Source: Mesorhizobium sp. NFR06 (GTDB lineage: Bacteria; Pseudomonadota; Alphaproteobacteria; Rhizobiales; Rhizobiaceae). Taken from it: a stretch of DNA of 64,000 nucleotides. Shown here piece by piece: positions 7,427 to 15,893 of this stretch. Each line of letters opens with the position of its first letter. Within the stretch, counting starts at the first letter, position 1. The stretch lies in assembly GCF_900115245.1 (NCBI RefSeq), contig NZ_FOVT01000020.1, positions 39,784 to 103,783 on the forward strand, read 5' to 3'. A program made the position numbers and the translations under genes. The notes beneath the pieces are model-generated. The model searched no databases, was not told the origin of the DNA, and was given only the letters and a program-made list of their open reading frames with translations.

Positions 7427-7809
7427 TCGACCATCTCGGGATCACCGTCTCCGATTTCGACAGGTCCAAAACCTTCTACGACAAGGCGATGGCGCCGCTG
7501 GGCGCTTCGCTGCTCTATATGGTGCCGGAGGAATATACCGGCGGCGCCAAGGTCGGCGGTTACGGCCGCGACCGGCCGGTGTTCTGGTTGAGCGGTGGAA
7601 CCGACAAACCCAGGACCGCCCAGCATGTCGCCTTCACCGCGCGCAGCCGCGCCGAGGTCGACGCGTCCCATGCGGCCGCCCTTGCCGCCGGCGGCAGGGA
7701 CAATTGCGCGCCCGGCCTGCGGGCGCACTACCACCCCAATTATTACGGCGCCTTCGTCTTCGATCCCGACGGCAACAATGTCGAGGCGGTCTGCTATGGC
7801 CCGGAGTGA
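7423..7809 (+). CDS. VOC family (glyoxalase/dioxygenase fold) protein
   Basis: A 128-residue single-domain vicinal-oxygen-chelate protein. It opens MIDHLGITVSDFDRSKTFYDKA, with His4 as a likely metal ligand, carries AQHVAFTARSRAEVDASHAAAL at mid-length and ends FVFDPDGNNVEAVCYGPE, where a Glu ligand is usual. These positions match the family's H/E ligand pattern. Substrate unknown; related proteins include lactoylglutathione lyases and fosfomycin-resistance-like enzymes. Its start overlaps the DUF559 stop, and two GFA genes follow 21 bases on. Confidence 0.87.
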   Translation: MIDHLGITVSDFDRSKTFYDKAMAPLGASLLYMVPEEYTGGAKVGGYGRDRPVFWLSGGTDKPRTAQHVAFTARSRAEVDASHAAALAAGGRDNCAPGLRAHYHPNYYGAFVFDPDGNNVEAVCYGPE

Positions 7810-7830
7810 ACCGATGACCCGGAGTGTATC

Positions 7831-8322
7831 ATGAGCCTCGACAACCGGCCGGTCTATACAGGCGGCTGTCAGTGCGGCGCCGTGCGCTTCCGCGTTGAGG
7901 GGACATTGGGCGACGCCTCGGTCTGCCATTGCCGCATGTGCCAGAAGGCGAGCGGCAACTTCTATCTGCCGCTGGTTTCGGTGCGCGGCGCGAAGCTCGA
8001 CTGGACGCGCGGCGAGCCGAAGCGCTTCCGTTCATCCAATGCCGTCTGGCGCGGCTTCTGCGCCGAATGCGGCACGCCGCTGACCTTCGAGGCGCCGGAC
8101 GGCATGGCGCTGGCAATCGCCGCCTTCGACGATCCGTCCGGCATTGTCCCGACCGTCCAATGGGGCATCGAGGCGAAGCTCCCTTACGTCGATGGAATTC
8201 CCCAATTGCCGGGCGAAGACACGATGGCCGATATCGCCTCGGCGCCTTATCTCGCCGAGCTCGTCTCCTATCAGCATCCCGATCACGACACCGACCAATG
8301 GCCGCCGGAGGAAACACCATGA
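7831..8322 (+). CDS. GFA family protein (copy 1)
   Basis: A 163-residue zinc protein of the glutathione-dependent formaldehyde-activating (GFA/CENP-V) family. Zinc cysteines are seen in GGCQCGAVRF (about 11-20), VCHCRMCQKASGNF (about 32-45) and FCAECGTPLTF (about 73-83). True formaldehyde activation is shown for few members, so the reaction is uncertain. It resembles the next gene along the whole length, including the QHPDH...W end, so the two are a tandem duplication. Its TGA overlaps the next ATG (8319-8322). Confidence 0.9.
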   Translation: MSLDNRPVYTGGCQCGAVRFRVEGTLGDASVCHCRMCQKASGNFYLPLVSVRGAKLDWTRGEPKRFRSSNAVWRGFCAECGTPLTFEAPDGMALAIAAFDDPSGIVPTVQWGIEAKLPYVDGIPQLPGEDTMADIASAPYLAELVSYQHPDHDTDQWPPEETP

Positions 8323-8795
8323 CCGATCAAGTTCGAACCGGCGGTTGCCAGTGCGGCGCCGTACGCTTCCGCATCAAGGGCAAGCTCGGGCGTGCGTCCA
8401 TCTGCCATTGCCGCATGTGCCAGAAACAATTCGGCAATTTCTTCGGCGCGCTGGTGACGGTGCCGAAGGACGGCGTCGAATGGACCCACGAGGAGCCGAG
8501 CTACTTCCAGTCGTCGGTCAACATCGATCGCGGCTTCTGCGCGCGCTGCGGCACGCCGCTGACCTATCGTCAGCCGGGCGCGCTGGAGATCGCCATCGGC
8601 GCCTTCGACGACCGCTCCGATCTCGCGCCGCAGATCCAGGTCAACTACGCGGTTCGCCTGCCCTGGGTGGAGAAGATCTTCGAGGCGCCGGTCCTCGACG
8701 ACCCCGACTTCTATCGGCGGCAGGAGCAGATCATCTCCTTCCAGCATCCCGACCACGAGACGGCCAACTGGCCGCAGCATGGCTTGAAACTATGA
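8319..8795 (+). CDS. GFA family protein (copy 2)
   Basis: A 158-residue paralogue of the preceding gene. It keeps all zinc-site cysteines: GGCQCGAVRF, ICHCRMCQKQFGNF and FCARCGTPLTY. The start at 8319 is set by the ATGA overlap; a longer upstream frame only shadows copy 1. The C-terminus, SFQHPDHETANWPQHGL, is the family's conserved end and is also found in copy 1. Its stop overlaps the start of the peptidase gene (8792-8795), so DUF559-VOC-GFA-GFA-pip reads as one translationally coupled series. Confidence 0.9.
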   Translation: MTDQVRTGGCQCGAVRFRIKGKLGRASICHCRMCQKQFGNFFGALVTVPKDGVEWTHEEPSYFQSSVNIDRGFCARCGTPLTYRQPGALEIAIGAFDDRSDLAPQIQVNYAVRLPWVEKIFEAPVLDDPDFYRRQEQIISFQHPDHETANWPQHGLKL

Positions 8796-9757
8796 CGATC
8801 CACGGCAGTTCCTTGCGTACGCTCTATCCCGAGATCGAGCCGTTCGAGTCGGGTATGCTCGATGTCGGCGACGGCCACACCATCTATTGGGAACGCTGCG
8901 GCACCAGGGGCGCCAAGCCCGCCGTGTTCCTGCATGGCGGCCCGGGCGGCACCATCTCGCCAAAGCACCGGCGGCTGTTCGATCCAAAGCTCTACGACGT
9001 CATCCTGTTCGACCAGCGCGGCTGCGGGAAATCGACGCCCAACGCTTCGCTGGAGGCCAACACCACCTGGCATCTCGTCGCCGACATCGAGCGGCTGCGT
9101 GAGATGGCGGGCTTCGGCAAATGGCTTGTGTTTGGCGGCTCCTGGGGTTCGACGCTGGCGCTCGCCTATGCCGAGACGCATCCGGAACGTGTCAGCGAGC
9201 TCGTCGTGCGCGGCATCTACACGCTGACCCGCGCCGAGCTCGAGTGGTATTATCAGTTCGGCGTCTCCGAAATGTTCCCCGACAAATGGGAGCGTTTTGT
9301 AGCACCCATCCCCGAGGTCGAGCGCGGCGACATGATGGCCGCCTACCGCAAGCGGCTTGTCGGCTCCGACCGCAAGGCTCAAGTTCAGGCCGCGCTTGCC
9401 TGGAGCCTGTGGGAAGGCGAGACGATCACGCTGCTGCCCGAGCCCGAGACCAGCACGCCGTTCGGCCAGGACGACTATGCGTTGGCCTTCGCCCGTATCG
9501 AGAACCATTATTTCGTCCATGCCGGCTGGCTGGAGGAAGGTCAGTTGCTGCGCGATGCGTGGAAGCTGAAGGACATCCCCGGCACCATCGTCCATGGCCG
9601 CTACGACATGCCGTGCCCGGCGAAATACGCCTGGGCGCTGCACAAGGCCTGGCCGAAGGCGGATTTCCACCTCATCGAGGGCGCCGGCCATGCTTATTCG
9701 GAGCCGGGGATACAGGATCGGCTGATCCGCGCGACGGATGGGTTTGCGGGGAAATAA
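8792..9757 (+). CDS. pip: Prolyl aminopeptidase (proline iminopeptidase)
   Basis: A 321-residue alpha/beta-hydrolase that removes N-terminal proline from peptides (family S33). Seen: oxyanion motif FLHGGPGG near 46; LFDQRGCGKSTP near 74; nucleophile in VFGGSWGSTLALAY near 112; catalytic Asp in HGRYDMPCP near 270; catalytic His in EGAGHAYSEPG near 300. Length and order match the family. The start at 8792 overlaps the previous stop as ATGA. Cytoplasmic; no signal peptide. Confidence 0.94.
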   Translation: MTIHGSSLRTLYPEIEPFESGMLDVGDGHTIYWERCGTRGAKPAVFLHGGPGGTISPKHRRLFDPKLYDVILFDQRGCGKSTPNASLEANTTWHLVADIERLREMAGFGKWLVFGGSWGSTLALAYAETHPERVSELVVRGIYTLTRAELEWYYQFGVSEMFPDKWERFVAPIPEVERGDMMAAYRKRLVGSDRKAQVQAALAWSLWEGETITLLPEPETSTPFGQDDYALAFARIENHYFVHAGWLEEGQLLRDAWKLKDIPGTIVHGRYDMPCPAKYAWALHKAWPKADFHLIEGAGHAYSEPGIQDRLIRATDGFAGK

Positions 9758-9800
9758 CCATGCAGGTTCGTGCTCTACGGCGGCCTTTCGAGTTACTGTC

Positions 9801-11417
9801 ATGACAAAACAACGCCTTTATCTCTTCGACACCACCCTCCGCGACGGCCAGCAGACGCCGGGCATCGACTTTTCCGTCGAGGACAAGATCGCCATCGCCA
9901 AGCTGCTCGACGATTTCGGCGTCGACTATGTCGAGGGCGGCTATCCGGGCGCCAATCCGACCGATACCGCCTTCTTCCAGAAAAAGCGGACGGCAAATGC
10001 CAGCTTCGTCGCCTTCGGCATGACCAAGCGGGCAGGGGTCTCGGCTTCCAACGATCCGGGGCTGGCGGCGCTGGTACAGTCGAAGTCCGACGCCATCTGC
10101 TTCGTCGCCAAGAGCTGGGACTATCATGTGCGCGTCGCGCTCGGTTGCACCAACGAGGAGAACCTGGAATCGATCAAGGCCTCGGTCGAGACGGCGGTGG
10201 GCGCGGGCAAGGAAGCCATGGTCGACTGCGAGCATTTCTTCGACGGCTTCAAAGCCAATCCCGATTACGCGCTGGCCTGCGCCAAAACCGCCTATGACGC
10301 CGGCGCGCGCTGGGTGGTGCTTTGCGACACCAATGGCGGCACGCAGCCTTCGGAAGTGCGCGAAATCGTCGGCAAAGTCATCGCCGGCGGCATTCCCGGC
10401 GACCATCTCGGCATCCATGCCCATGACGACACCGGCCAGGCGGTGGCGAATTCGCTCGCCGCGGTCGAGGCGGGCGTGCGCCAGATCCAGGGCACGCTGA
10501 ACGGCATCGGCGAGCGCTGCGGCAACGCCAATCTGATCTCGATCGTGCCGACGCTGGCGCTGAAGCCGGCCTTCGCCGATCGCTTCGAGACCGGCATTTC
10601 GGCCGAGGCGCTGACCGGCATTTCGCGGCTCTCCCGCGCCTTCGACGAGTTGCTCAATCGCGCGCCGGAAGCGCAGGCGCCCTATGTCGGCTCGTCCGCT
10701 TTTGCGACCAAGGCGGGCATCCATGCCTCGGCGCTCGCCAAGGAGCCGGCGACCTATGAGCACGTGCCGCCTGAGGCGGTCGGCAACCGTCGCCGCGTCA
10801 TGGTCTCCGACCAGGGCGGCAAGGCCAATTTCCTCGCCGAATTGAAGCGGCGCGGCATCGATGTGCCGAAGGACGACCACCGGCTCGACGCGCTGATCTC
10901 GGTCGTCAAGGAGCGCGAGGCCGAAGGCTATGCCTATGAGGGCGCCGACGCTTCGTTCGAGCTGCTCGCCCGCAAGATGCTGCACGGCCTGCCGGAGTTC
11001 TTCAACGTCACCTCCTTCCGCTGCATGGTCGAGCGCCGCTTCGACGCCAACGGCAATCTCAAGACCGTCTCCGAGGCGATCGTGAAGGTCGAGGTCGATG
11101 GCGAAGAAAAAATGTCGGTGGCCGAGGGTCATGGCCCGGTCAACGCGCTCGACATCGCGCTGCGCAAGGATCTCGGCAAGTACCAGAGCGAGATCGTCGA
11201 TCTCGAGCTTGCCGACTTCAAGGTGCGTATCCTCAACGGCGGCACCGAGGCCATCACCCGCGTCCTGGTCGAATCGCATGATTCCACCGGCGCCCGCTGG
11301 TGGACGGTGGGCGTCTCGGAAAACATCATCGACGCGTCCTTCCAGGCGCTGATGGATTCGATCGTCTACAAGCTGATGAAGAACCGCGAGATGGCCGGGC
11401 TGGTGGCGGCGGAGTAG
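9801..11417 (+). CDS. cimA: (R)-citramalate synthase
   Basis: A 538-residue member of the LeuA/HMG-CoA-lyase-like family; condenses acetyl-CoA and pyruvate to citramalate, a pyruvate route into isoleucine. Seen: LFDTTLRDGQQTPGIDFSVEDK at the N-terminus, VEGGYPGANPTD, a GIHAHDDTGQAVANSLAAVEAG metal region, GTLNGIGERCGNANL, and a C-terminal LeuA-type regulatory domain (about 410-530). The GYPGANPTD region and length match TIGR00977 rather than isopropylmalate synthase; a related acyl transferase is possible. The ATG at 9801 starts MTKQRLYLFD; upstream codons look non-coding. Confidence 0.88.
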   Translation: MTKQRLYLFDTTLRDGQQTPGIDFSVEDKIAIAKLLDDFGVDYVEGGYPGANPTDTAFFQKKRTANASFVAFGMTKRAGVSASNDPGLAALVQSKSDAICFVAKSWDYHVRVALGCTNEENLESIKASVETAVGAGKEAMVDCEHFFDGFKANPDYALACAKTAYDAGARWVVLCDTNGGTQPSEVREIVGKVIAGGIPGDHLGIHAHDDTGQAVANSLAAVEAGVRQIQGTLNGIGERCGNANLISIVPTLALKPAFADRFETGISAEALTGISRLSRAFDELLNRAPEAQAPYVGSSAFATKAGIHASALAKEPATYEHVPPEAVGNRRRVMVSDQGGKANFLAELKRRGIDVPKDDHRLDALISVVKEREAEGYAYEGADASFELLARKMLHGLPEFFNVTSFRCMVERRFDANGNLKTVSEAIVKVEVDGEEKMSVAEGHGPVNALDIALRKDLGKYQSEIVDLELADFKVRILNGGTEAITRVLVESHDSTGARWWTVGVSENIIDASFQALMDSIVYKLMKNREMAGLVAAE

Positions 11418-11433
11418 CACCGCCTCCTGTCCT

Positions 11434-11455
11434 CGCCCCGCGGAGCGGGGAGAGG
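11434..11455 (+). terminator. GC-rich hairpin after cimA
   Basis: CCCCGC-GGA-GCGGGG, 17-38 bases past the cimA stop, lies inside a degenerate RIME-like sequence (CTCGCCCCGCGGAGCGGGGA). It lacks a clear U-run, so termination or 3' protection is inferred. Confidence 0.35.
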
Positions 11456-11475
11456 GGCCTGCGAAAGCCGCTTGA

Positions 11476-11519
11476 ACCATCACAAAAAGTCCATTGATCC
11501 ATCATAATTTTGTGATGGT
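11476..11519. promoter_or_regulatory. 12-bp inverted repeat upstream of rarD
   Basis: ACCATCACAAAA (11476-11487) is exactly repeated in reverse complement as TTTTGTGATGGT (11508-11519), with a 20-base loop that itself contains CCATTGATCCATCA. It lies 33-77 bases before the rarD start. It could be an operator or a bidirectional hairpin. Confidence 0.4.
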
Positions 11520-11552
11520 CTTGAACAGCCCGCTGGGCCATAGCGTTGGGCC

Positions 11553-12482
11553 ATGGTGACCGCAACAGCCGATCTCGATCAAGACGCCAAGGCCCGCCGC
11601 GGCTTTCTTTTGGCGCTTGGCGCTTATTTCCTCTGGGGGCTGCTGCCCTTCTACATGAAGGCGGTGGCGCATCTGCCGCTTGCGGAGGTGATCGCCAACC
11701 GGGTCGTCTGGTCGGTGCCGATCGCAGCGGCGGTGCTGATCTGGGCCGGCCGCACCGCCGACTTCAAGGCGGCGATCCGCTCGCCGAAGAGCCTTGCGAT
11801 GGCGGCGCTGACGGCAGTGCTGATCTCAATCAACTGGGGCATCTATGTCTGGGCAATCGCGGTCGACCGCACCGTTGAGACAGCGCTCGGCTATTACATC
11901 AACCCGCTAGTCAGCGTCGTCGTCGGAGCGGTGCTGCTCGGCGAGCGGCTCGACCGGCTGCAGATCGCAGCCGTTGCGCTGGCCGCGATCGCGGTGACGG
12001 TGCTCACCATCGAGGGTGGCAAGCTGCCCTGGGTGTCGCTGGCACTTGCCTTTTCCTTCGCCGCCTACGGCTTCTTCCGCAAGACACTGCCGATCGGCCC
12101 GAGCCAGGGTTTCCTGCTCGAAGTGCTGCTGCTCTCCGTGCCGGCGCTCGGCTACATCGCCTACCTGATCGCCACTGGCCAGGATCATTTCATTTCCAGC
12201 GCCGGTGCCGACACCGCGCTGCTGATCGGCTGCGGTCCGATCACCGCGGTGCCGCTGCTGCTCTTTGCCTTCGGCGCCAGGCTGCTGCGCCTGTCCACCA
12301 TCGGCATCATGCAATACATCGCGCCGACCATGGTGTTCCTGATCGCCGTGCTGATCTTCGATGAGCCGTTCGGCACGACCCAGGCCATCGCCTTCGCGCT
12401 GATCTGGGCGGCGCTGGCGATGTACAGCTGGTCGATGTTCAGGGGCCGCGAGGTTCGCCAACCGGCCTCCGCGACACGATAG
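11553..12482 (+). CDS. rarD: RarD-like EamA transporter
   Basis: A 309-residue inner-membrane protein with ten hydrophobic segments, of the drug/metabolite transporter superfamily. The opening GFLLALGAYFLWGLLPFYMKA, then VIANRVVWSVP and INWGIYVWAIAVDRTVETALGYYINPL near 95, are signatures of the RarD branch. The name derives from chloramphenicol-sensitive mutants; the substrate is unknown. No strong Shine-Dalgarno is seen before the ATG at 11553, where a TGGGCCAT direct repeat lies. GST follows 15 bases on. Confidence 0.9.
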   Translation: MVTATADLDQDAKARRGFLLALGAYFLWGLLPFYMKAVAHLPLAEVIANRVVWSVPIAAAVLIWAGRTADFKAAIRSPKSLAMAALTAVLISINWGIYVWAIAVDRTVETALGYYINPLVSVVVGAVLLGERLDRLQIAAVALAAIAVTVLTIEGGKLPWVSLALAFSFAAYGFFRKTLPIGPSQGFLLEVLLLSVPALGYIAYLIATGQDHFISSAGADTALLIGCGPITAVPLLLFAFGARLLRLSTIGIMQYIAPTMVFLIAVLIFDEPFGTTQAIAFALIWAALAMYSWSMFRGREVRQPASATR

Positions 12483-12497
12483 ACAAGAGGGCGCCCG

Positions 12498-13184
12498 ATG
12501 TACGTTCTGCATATCGCCAACAAGAACTATTCGTCCTGGTCGCTGCGGCCTTGGCTGCTGATGCGTGTCCTCGATATTCCCTTCGAGGAGCGGCTGACGC
12601 CGTTCCCGACCGGACCGAGCTTCAGCCTCTTTCGGTCGTTCTCGCCCAATGGCCGCGTGCCGTGCCTGGTCGATGACGGCTGGGCGGTCTGGGATTCGCT
12701 GTCGATCGTCGAATATCTTGCCGAACGCCATCAAGGCGTCTGGCCGGCGGACGCCAAGGCGCGCGCCTGGGCGCGTTCGGCCGCCGCCGAGATGCATTCC
12801 AGCTTCACCGCCCTGCGCAATGACTGCCCGATGAGCTGCGGCGTGCGCGTTGAGCTGGCACCGATGTCCGATGCGCTGAAGCACGACATCTTCCGCATGG
12901 GAGACTTGTGGAACGATGGCCTTGCGCGCTTTGGCGGGCCGTTCCTGACCGGCGCCCGCTTCAGCGCGATCGACGCCTTCTTCGCCCCCGTTGCGTTCAG
13001 GGCGCAGTCCTATGGCCTGGCTTTCGAGGGTGCGGCCGCTGCCTATCCGAAGCGGCTGCTCGACCTGCCGGCCATGCGCGAATGGTACGCGGCCGGGCTT
13101 GCCGAGACGTGGCGTGAGCCGGGCCACGAGGCGGAAGTCAGTGCGGTCGGCACCATCGTCGAGGATTTGCGAGCAAGAGCGTAG
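12498..13184 (+). CDS. Glutathione S-transferase family protein
   Basis: A 228-residue GST-like protein. The N-terminal thioredoxin fold has NKNYSSWSLRPWLLM (glutathione-activating Ser/Tyr region), then GRVPCLVDDGWAVWDSLSIVEYLAE near 53-76, the cis-Pro and glutathione gamma-Glu binding region. The helical C-terminal domain contains FSAIDAFFAPVAFR near 155. Substrate unknown. It stands 15 bases after rarD with AGAGGG as ribosome site, so co-transcription is likely. Convergent with the CorA-like gene, 2 bases between stops. Confidence 0.88.
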   Translation: MYVLHIANKNYSSWSLRPWLLMRVLDIPFEERLTPFPTGPSFSLFRSFSPNGRVPCLVDDGWAVWDSLSIVEYLAERHQGVWPADAKARAWARSAAAEMHSSFTALRNDCPMSCGVRVELAPMSDALKHDIFRMGDLWNDGLARFGGPFLTGARFSAIDAFFAPVAFRAQSYGLAFEGAAAAYPKRLLDLPAMREWYAAGLAETWREPGHEAEVSAVGTIVEDLRARA

Positions 13185-13186
13185 CG

Positions 13187-14182
13187 CTACACCCGCCCGA
13201 GCCGCCGCACGAACATATAGACGATGCCGGCGATGACGACCGAAATCGCCGTCACCACCCAAAAACCCATCGGCGTGTCGACCAGCGGCAGCCCGCCGAC
13301 ATTCATGCCGAACAGGCCCGAGATGATGGTCATCGGCAGCAGCACCGCCGTCATGACGGAGAGGACGTAGAGCAGCTGGTTCGACCGCTCGGTCAGCTTG
13401 GCCATCAGCTCGTCCTGCAACAGGCGCGTGCGCGCCTGCAATTGCTCGCCGTCGTGATGCAGCGTGTGCGCCCGGTGCGAAAGCCGTGCGGCCATCTCGT
13501 TGATCGGGTCCGGCAGCTCGTCGCGATGCGAGTGGTCGAGATGGCGGAAGAGGTTGGTGAGCGTCGCCATCTGCCGGTGGATGATCACCAACTGCCGGCG
13601 TGCGTCGACCAGCGCCTGCCGCTCGCTATGCCATGCGTCTACGACGATGCGGTCCTCGATGCCGTCGAGCGTGTCGCCCATCTTGTCGAGCTCGACCGCC
13701 ATGCCGTCGAGCGATTGGCCCATCACCGCCTCGATCAGCTCGGCCGGCGTGCGGAATTTGCGCGCGCCGCTCTCCACCTGCTTGCGGATCTTGTCGACCG
13801 ATTCCAGCGGCTGCTTGCGGGCGCCGACCAGCATCTTGTCGTTGAAGGCGAAGCGGAAATGGGTGAGCCCGCGCGCCTCCGCGAAATCGTGCCTGAGGTC
13901 GGGCAGGTCGCCATAGAGGAAGTCGTCCTCGAAATCTATCTGGCAGCCGTGGCTGGGCGACAGGAAGGCGTCGCGCACCGACGCCGGCAGGGCCTGCTCG
14001 GCGCCGATCTCCTGGCGTGCGCGCAGGTCGGTGATTTGGTAGCTTCGCCAGGTCCAGTGCGCCTCGGCAGGATCCTTGGTGCGGGAACCATCGGCCTTGA
14101 AATGGTAGATGAAGAACAGCCCGTGCTCGTCCGGCAGGTAGGGCGAGAGGTCGGTCCCTTCGGCGGGGAGGGAGATGTTCAT
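13187..14182 (-). CDS. CorA/ZntB family metal transporter
   Basis: A 331-residue 2-TM metal ion transporter. It has a long cytoplasmic N-terminal domain, a helix-rich stalk, then two C-terminal membrane segments with the pore motif GMNVGG (ISGLFGMNVGGLP near 290). The N-terminus (FIYHFKADG...) and the WRSY/HLDHS parts resemble ZntB (zinc) more than CorA (magnesium), but the ion cannot be read from sequence. The start MNISLPAEGTDL at 14182 is chosen because the frame upstream to 14677 is Gly/Arg-rich shadow of intergenic DNA. Confidence 0.88.
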   Translation of the reverse strand: MNISLPAEGTDLSPYLPDEHGLFFIYHFKADGSRTKDPAEAHWTWRSYQITDLRARQEIGAEQALPASVRDAFLSPSHGCQIDFEDDFLYGDLPDLRHDFAEARGLTHFRFAFNDKMLVGARKQPLESVDKIRKQVESGARKFRTPAELIEAVMGQSLDGMAVELDKMGDTLDGIEDRIVVDAWHSERQALVDARRQLVIIHRQMATLTNLFRHLDHSHRDELPDPINEMAARLSHRAHTLHHDGEQLQARTRLLQDELMAKLTERSNQLLYVLSVMTAVLLPMTIISGLFGMNVGGLPLVDTPMGFWVVTAISVVIAGIVYMFVRRLGRV

Positions 14183-14340
14183 GGCGGCTTCGCCGGCTCT
14201 TGATGCAGTCGGGGTCGCGGGGGGCGGCCAGGCAGCGTTTCTAGCATGCGCGACCCGTTTGCGTGCGACACTTCGATGACGGCCGGCGCCCGGGCGGTCC
14301 ATATCCTGATTTCGTGAATCCCAAAATTCTTCCGCGCTCC

Positions 14341-14369
14341 GGGAATAAAGCCCGGGCCGTCCGGGTCTT
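14341..14369 (+). promoter_or_regulatory. ECF-type promoter candidate
   Basis: GGGAATAAA (14341-14349) followed after a GC-rich spacer by GTCTT (14365-14369), 60 bases before the small secreted protein gene. GGAAT-type -35 boxes followed by a GTC/GTT -10 are typical of extracytoplasmic-function sigma factors. Weak evidence. Confidence 0.25.
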
Positions 14370-14428
14370 GCTGTGTAGCGAGGCCATCCTCCAAGGCACG
14401 CAGCAACCAACCCGGAAGGAACACCCAC

Positions 14429-14635
14429 ATGAACATGATCGTCTTCGCCGCGGCCGCCATCCTCGTCGCCACCGGCGGCGCCTTCGCCGGCAGCGACCAC
14501 TTCACCGCGACGAATGCCGGCCAGCAGGCCGCCGCCGCCACCACCGCTTCGATCGCCAAGCCCGAAACGGCCCGCCGCGACGCGGCGGCCAAGTCTGCTG
14601 CGGAAGAGCCCGGCCAGGGCATCTGGGGTCGCTGA
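14429..14635 (+). CDS. Small secreted DUF680-like protein
   Basis: A 68-residue protein: signal peptide MNMIVFAAAAILVATGGAFAGSDHF, then an Ala/Thr-rich mature part ending GQGIWGR. Short exported proteins beginning with this type of leader and a GSDH sequence belong to DUF680, a family known essentially from Mesorhizobium; assignment is from memory of the family's appearance. GGAAGGAA precedes the ATG. Function unknown. An inverted repeat (CTGACC-ATG-GGTCAG) overlaps its stop codon. Confidence 0.65.
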   Translation: MNMIVFAAAAILVATGGAFAGSDHFTATNAGQQAAAATTASIAKPETARRDAAAKSAAEEPGQGIWGR

Positions 14636-14651
14636 CCATGGGTCAGAACCG

Positions 14652-14723
14652 CAGGTCCTGATCCCGGTGGGACTCAAGGTCCTCCCCAGGAGTCAGGACA
14701 GAGGTCCTGATCCCAATGAGGGC
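14652..14723. repeat. Short direct repeats
   Basis: AGGTCCTGATCCC occurs at 14652-14664 and again at 14711-14723, with related GGTCC/GGAC palindromes between. The stretch separates the small secreted gene from the metallo-hydrolase gene; it may be a transcript-end structure. No coding potential is seen. Confidence 0.35.
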
Positions 14724-14872
14724 CGGCTCCGGTTTCCGCAGCCGTCGGAGGCCCTCCGCCATATCCGCGCATGTCACCCTGCGCAGCGGTTTCGGGGCAA
14801 CGACATGCGGCAAACCAATGAACTGCCGCCTGAAACCTGCAGCAACCCGCAAGCCATTAGAGGAGATTTCTG

Positions 14873-15844
14873 ATGTTCAATATGACGCGTCGCATGGTGC
14901 TCGGATCCGCCGCCGCGGCGGCCGCCTTCGGCATTGCCGGCAAGCTCGAATTCGCGCCGGCCGCTCACGCCGAGACCCCGGTCGAGCCGCTGGTCGGCTT
15001 CTACAAATACAAGGTCGGCTCGCTCGAGGTCACCGCCGTCTATGACGGCATCTGGCGCAAGCCGCACGATCCGGCCTTCATCAAGGACGTGTCGGTCGAC
15101 GACACCAAGGCAGCGCTCGCCAAGGCGGGGCTGACCACCGAATTCATGCCGATCCCGCTCACCGTCGTCGTTCTCAAGATGAACGGCCGTACCATCATGA
15201 TGGATGCCGGCTCGGGCGTCGGCCAGTGGCAGGCCAACGCCACGCATCTGCCGGCCAACATGAAGGCCGCCGGCATCGACTACAAGTCGATCGACGCCAT
15301 CATGATCTCGCACTTCCACCCGGACCACGTCTGGGGCCTGATAGAGAAGGGCACCAACGACCCGGTGTTCCCCAATGCCGAGCTGATCGTCAACGCCACC
15401 GAATACAATTGGTGGACCGATCCGAGCCGGCTCGCCAAGCTGCCCGAGGGCCGCAAGCCGGCGGGCAAGCGCATCGCCGAAAACTTCCCGAAATGGAAGA
15501 ACTGGAAGCTGGTCGATGACGGCACCGAAGCTGTGCCCGGCATCCGCCTCATGGCGGCGCCCGGCCACACGCCCGGCCATTCCGTCTACCATGTCGACGC
15601 CGGCTCCGAGCAGTTCCTCGTCTCGGCCGACACCATGTACGTGCCGGCGCTGCTTGCTCCGCATCCCGAATGGCAGGGCAGCTACGACCAGGACGGACCG
15701 ATGGCGATCACGACGCGCCACAAGATCATCGACCAGGTGATTGCCGACAATGTCCGCATCTGCGGCTCGCACTTCCCGTTCCCGGGCACAGGCAGCTTCG
15801 TCAAGGACGGCAACGCCTACGCCTTCACCCCAACCGAGATCTGA
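14873..15844 (+). CDS. MBL-fold metallo-hydrolase, Tat-exported
   Basis: A 323-residue metallo-beta-lactamase-fold hydrolase. The N-terminus MFNMTRRMVLGSAAAAAAFG has the twin arginine and hydrophobic stretch of a Tat signal, so it is likely folded before export to the periplasm. The metal motif HFHPDHVWG is near 143-151, with further ligands in APGHTPGHS (near 227) and SADTMY. Substrate unknown; quorum-quenching lactonases share this fold, without specific evidence here. AGGAGA precedes the ATG. The TPR gene follows 49 bases on. Confidence 0.88.
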   Translation: MFNMTRRMVLGSAAAAAAFGIAGKLEFAPAAHAETPVEPLVGFYKYKVGSLEVTAVYDGIWRKPHDPAFIKDVSVDDTKAALAKAGLTTEFMPIPLTVVVLKMNGRTIMMDAGSGVGQWQANATHLPANMKAAGIDYKSIDAIMISHFHPDHVWGLIEKGTNDPVFPNAELIVNATEYNWWTDPSRLAKLPEGRKPAGKRIAENFPKWKNWKLVDDGTEAVPGIRLMAAPGHTPGHSVYHVDAGSEQFLVSADTMYVPALLAPHPEWQGSYDQDGPMAITTRHKIIDQVIADNVRICGSHFPFPGTGSFVKDGNAYAFTPTEI

Positions 15845-15893
15845 CCGGAAAATCCGATCTGAATCAGATCCTGACGAGAAAGCGACAACTCCA

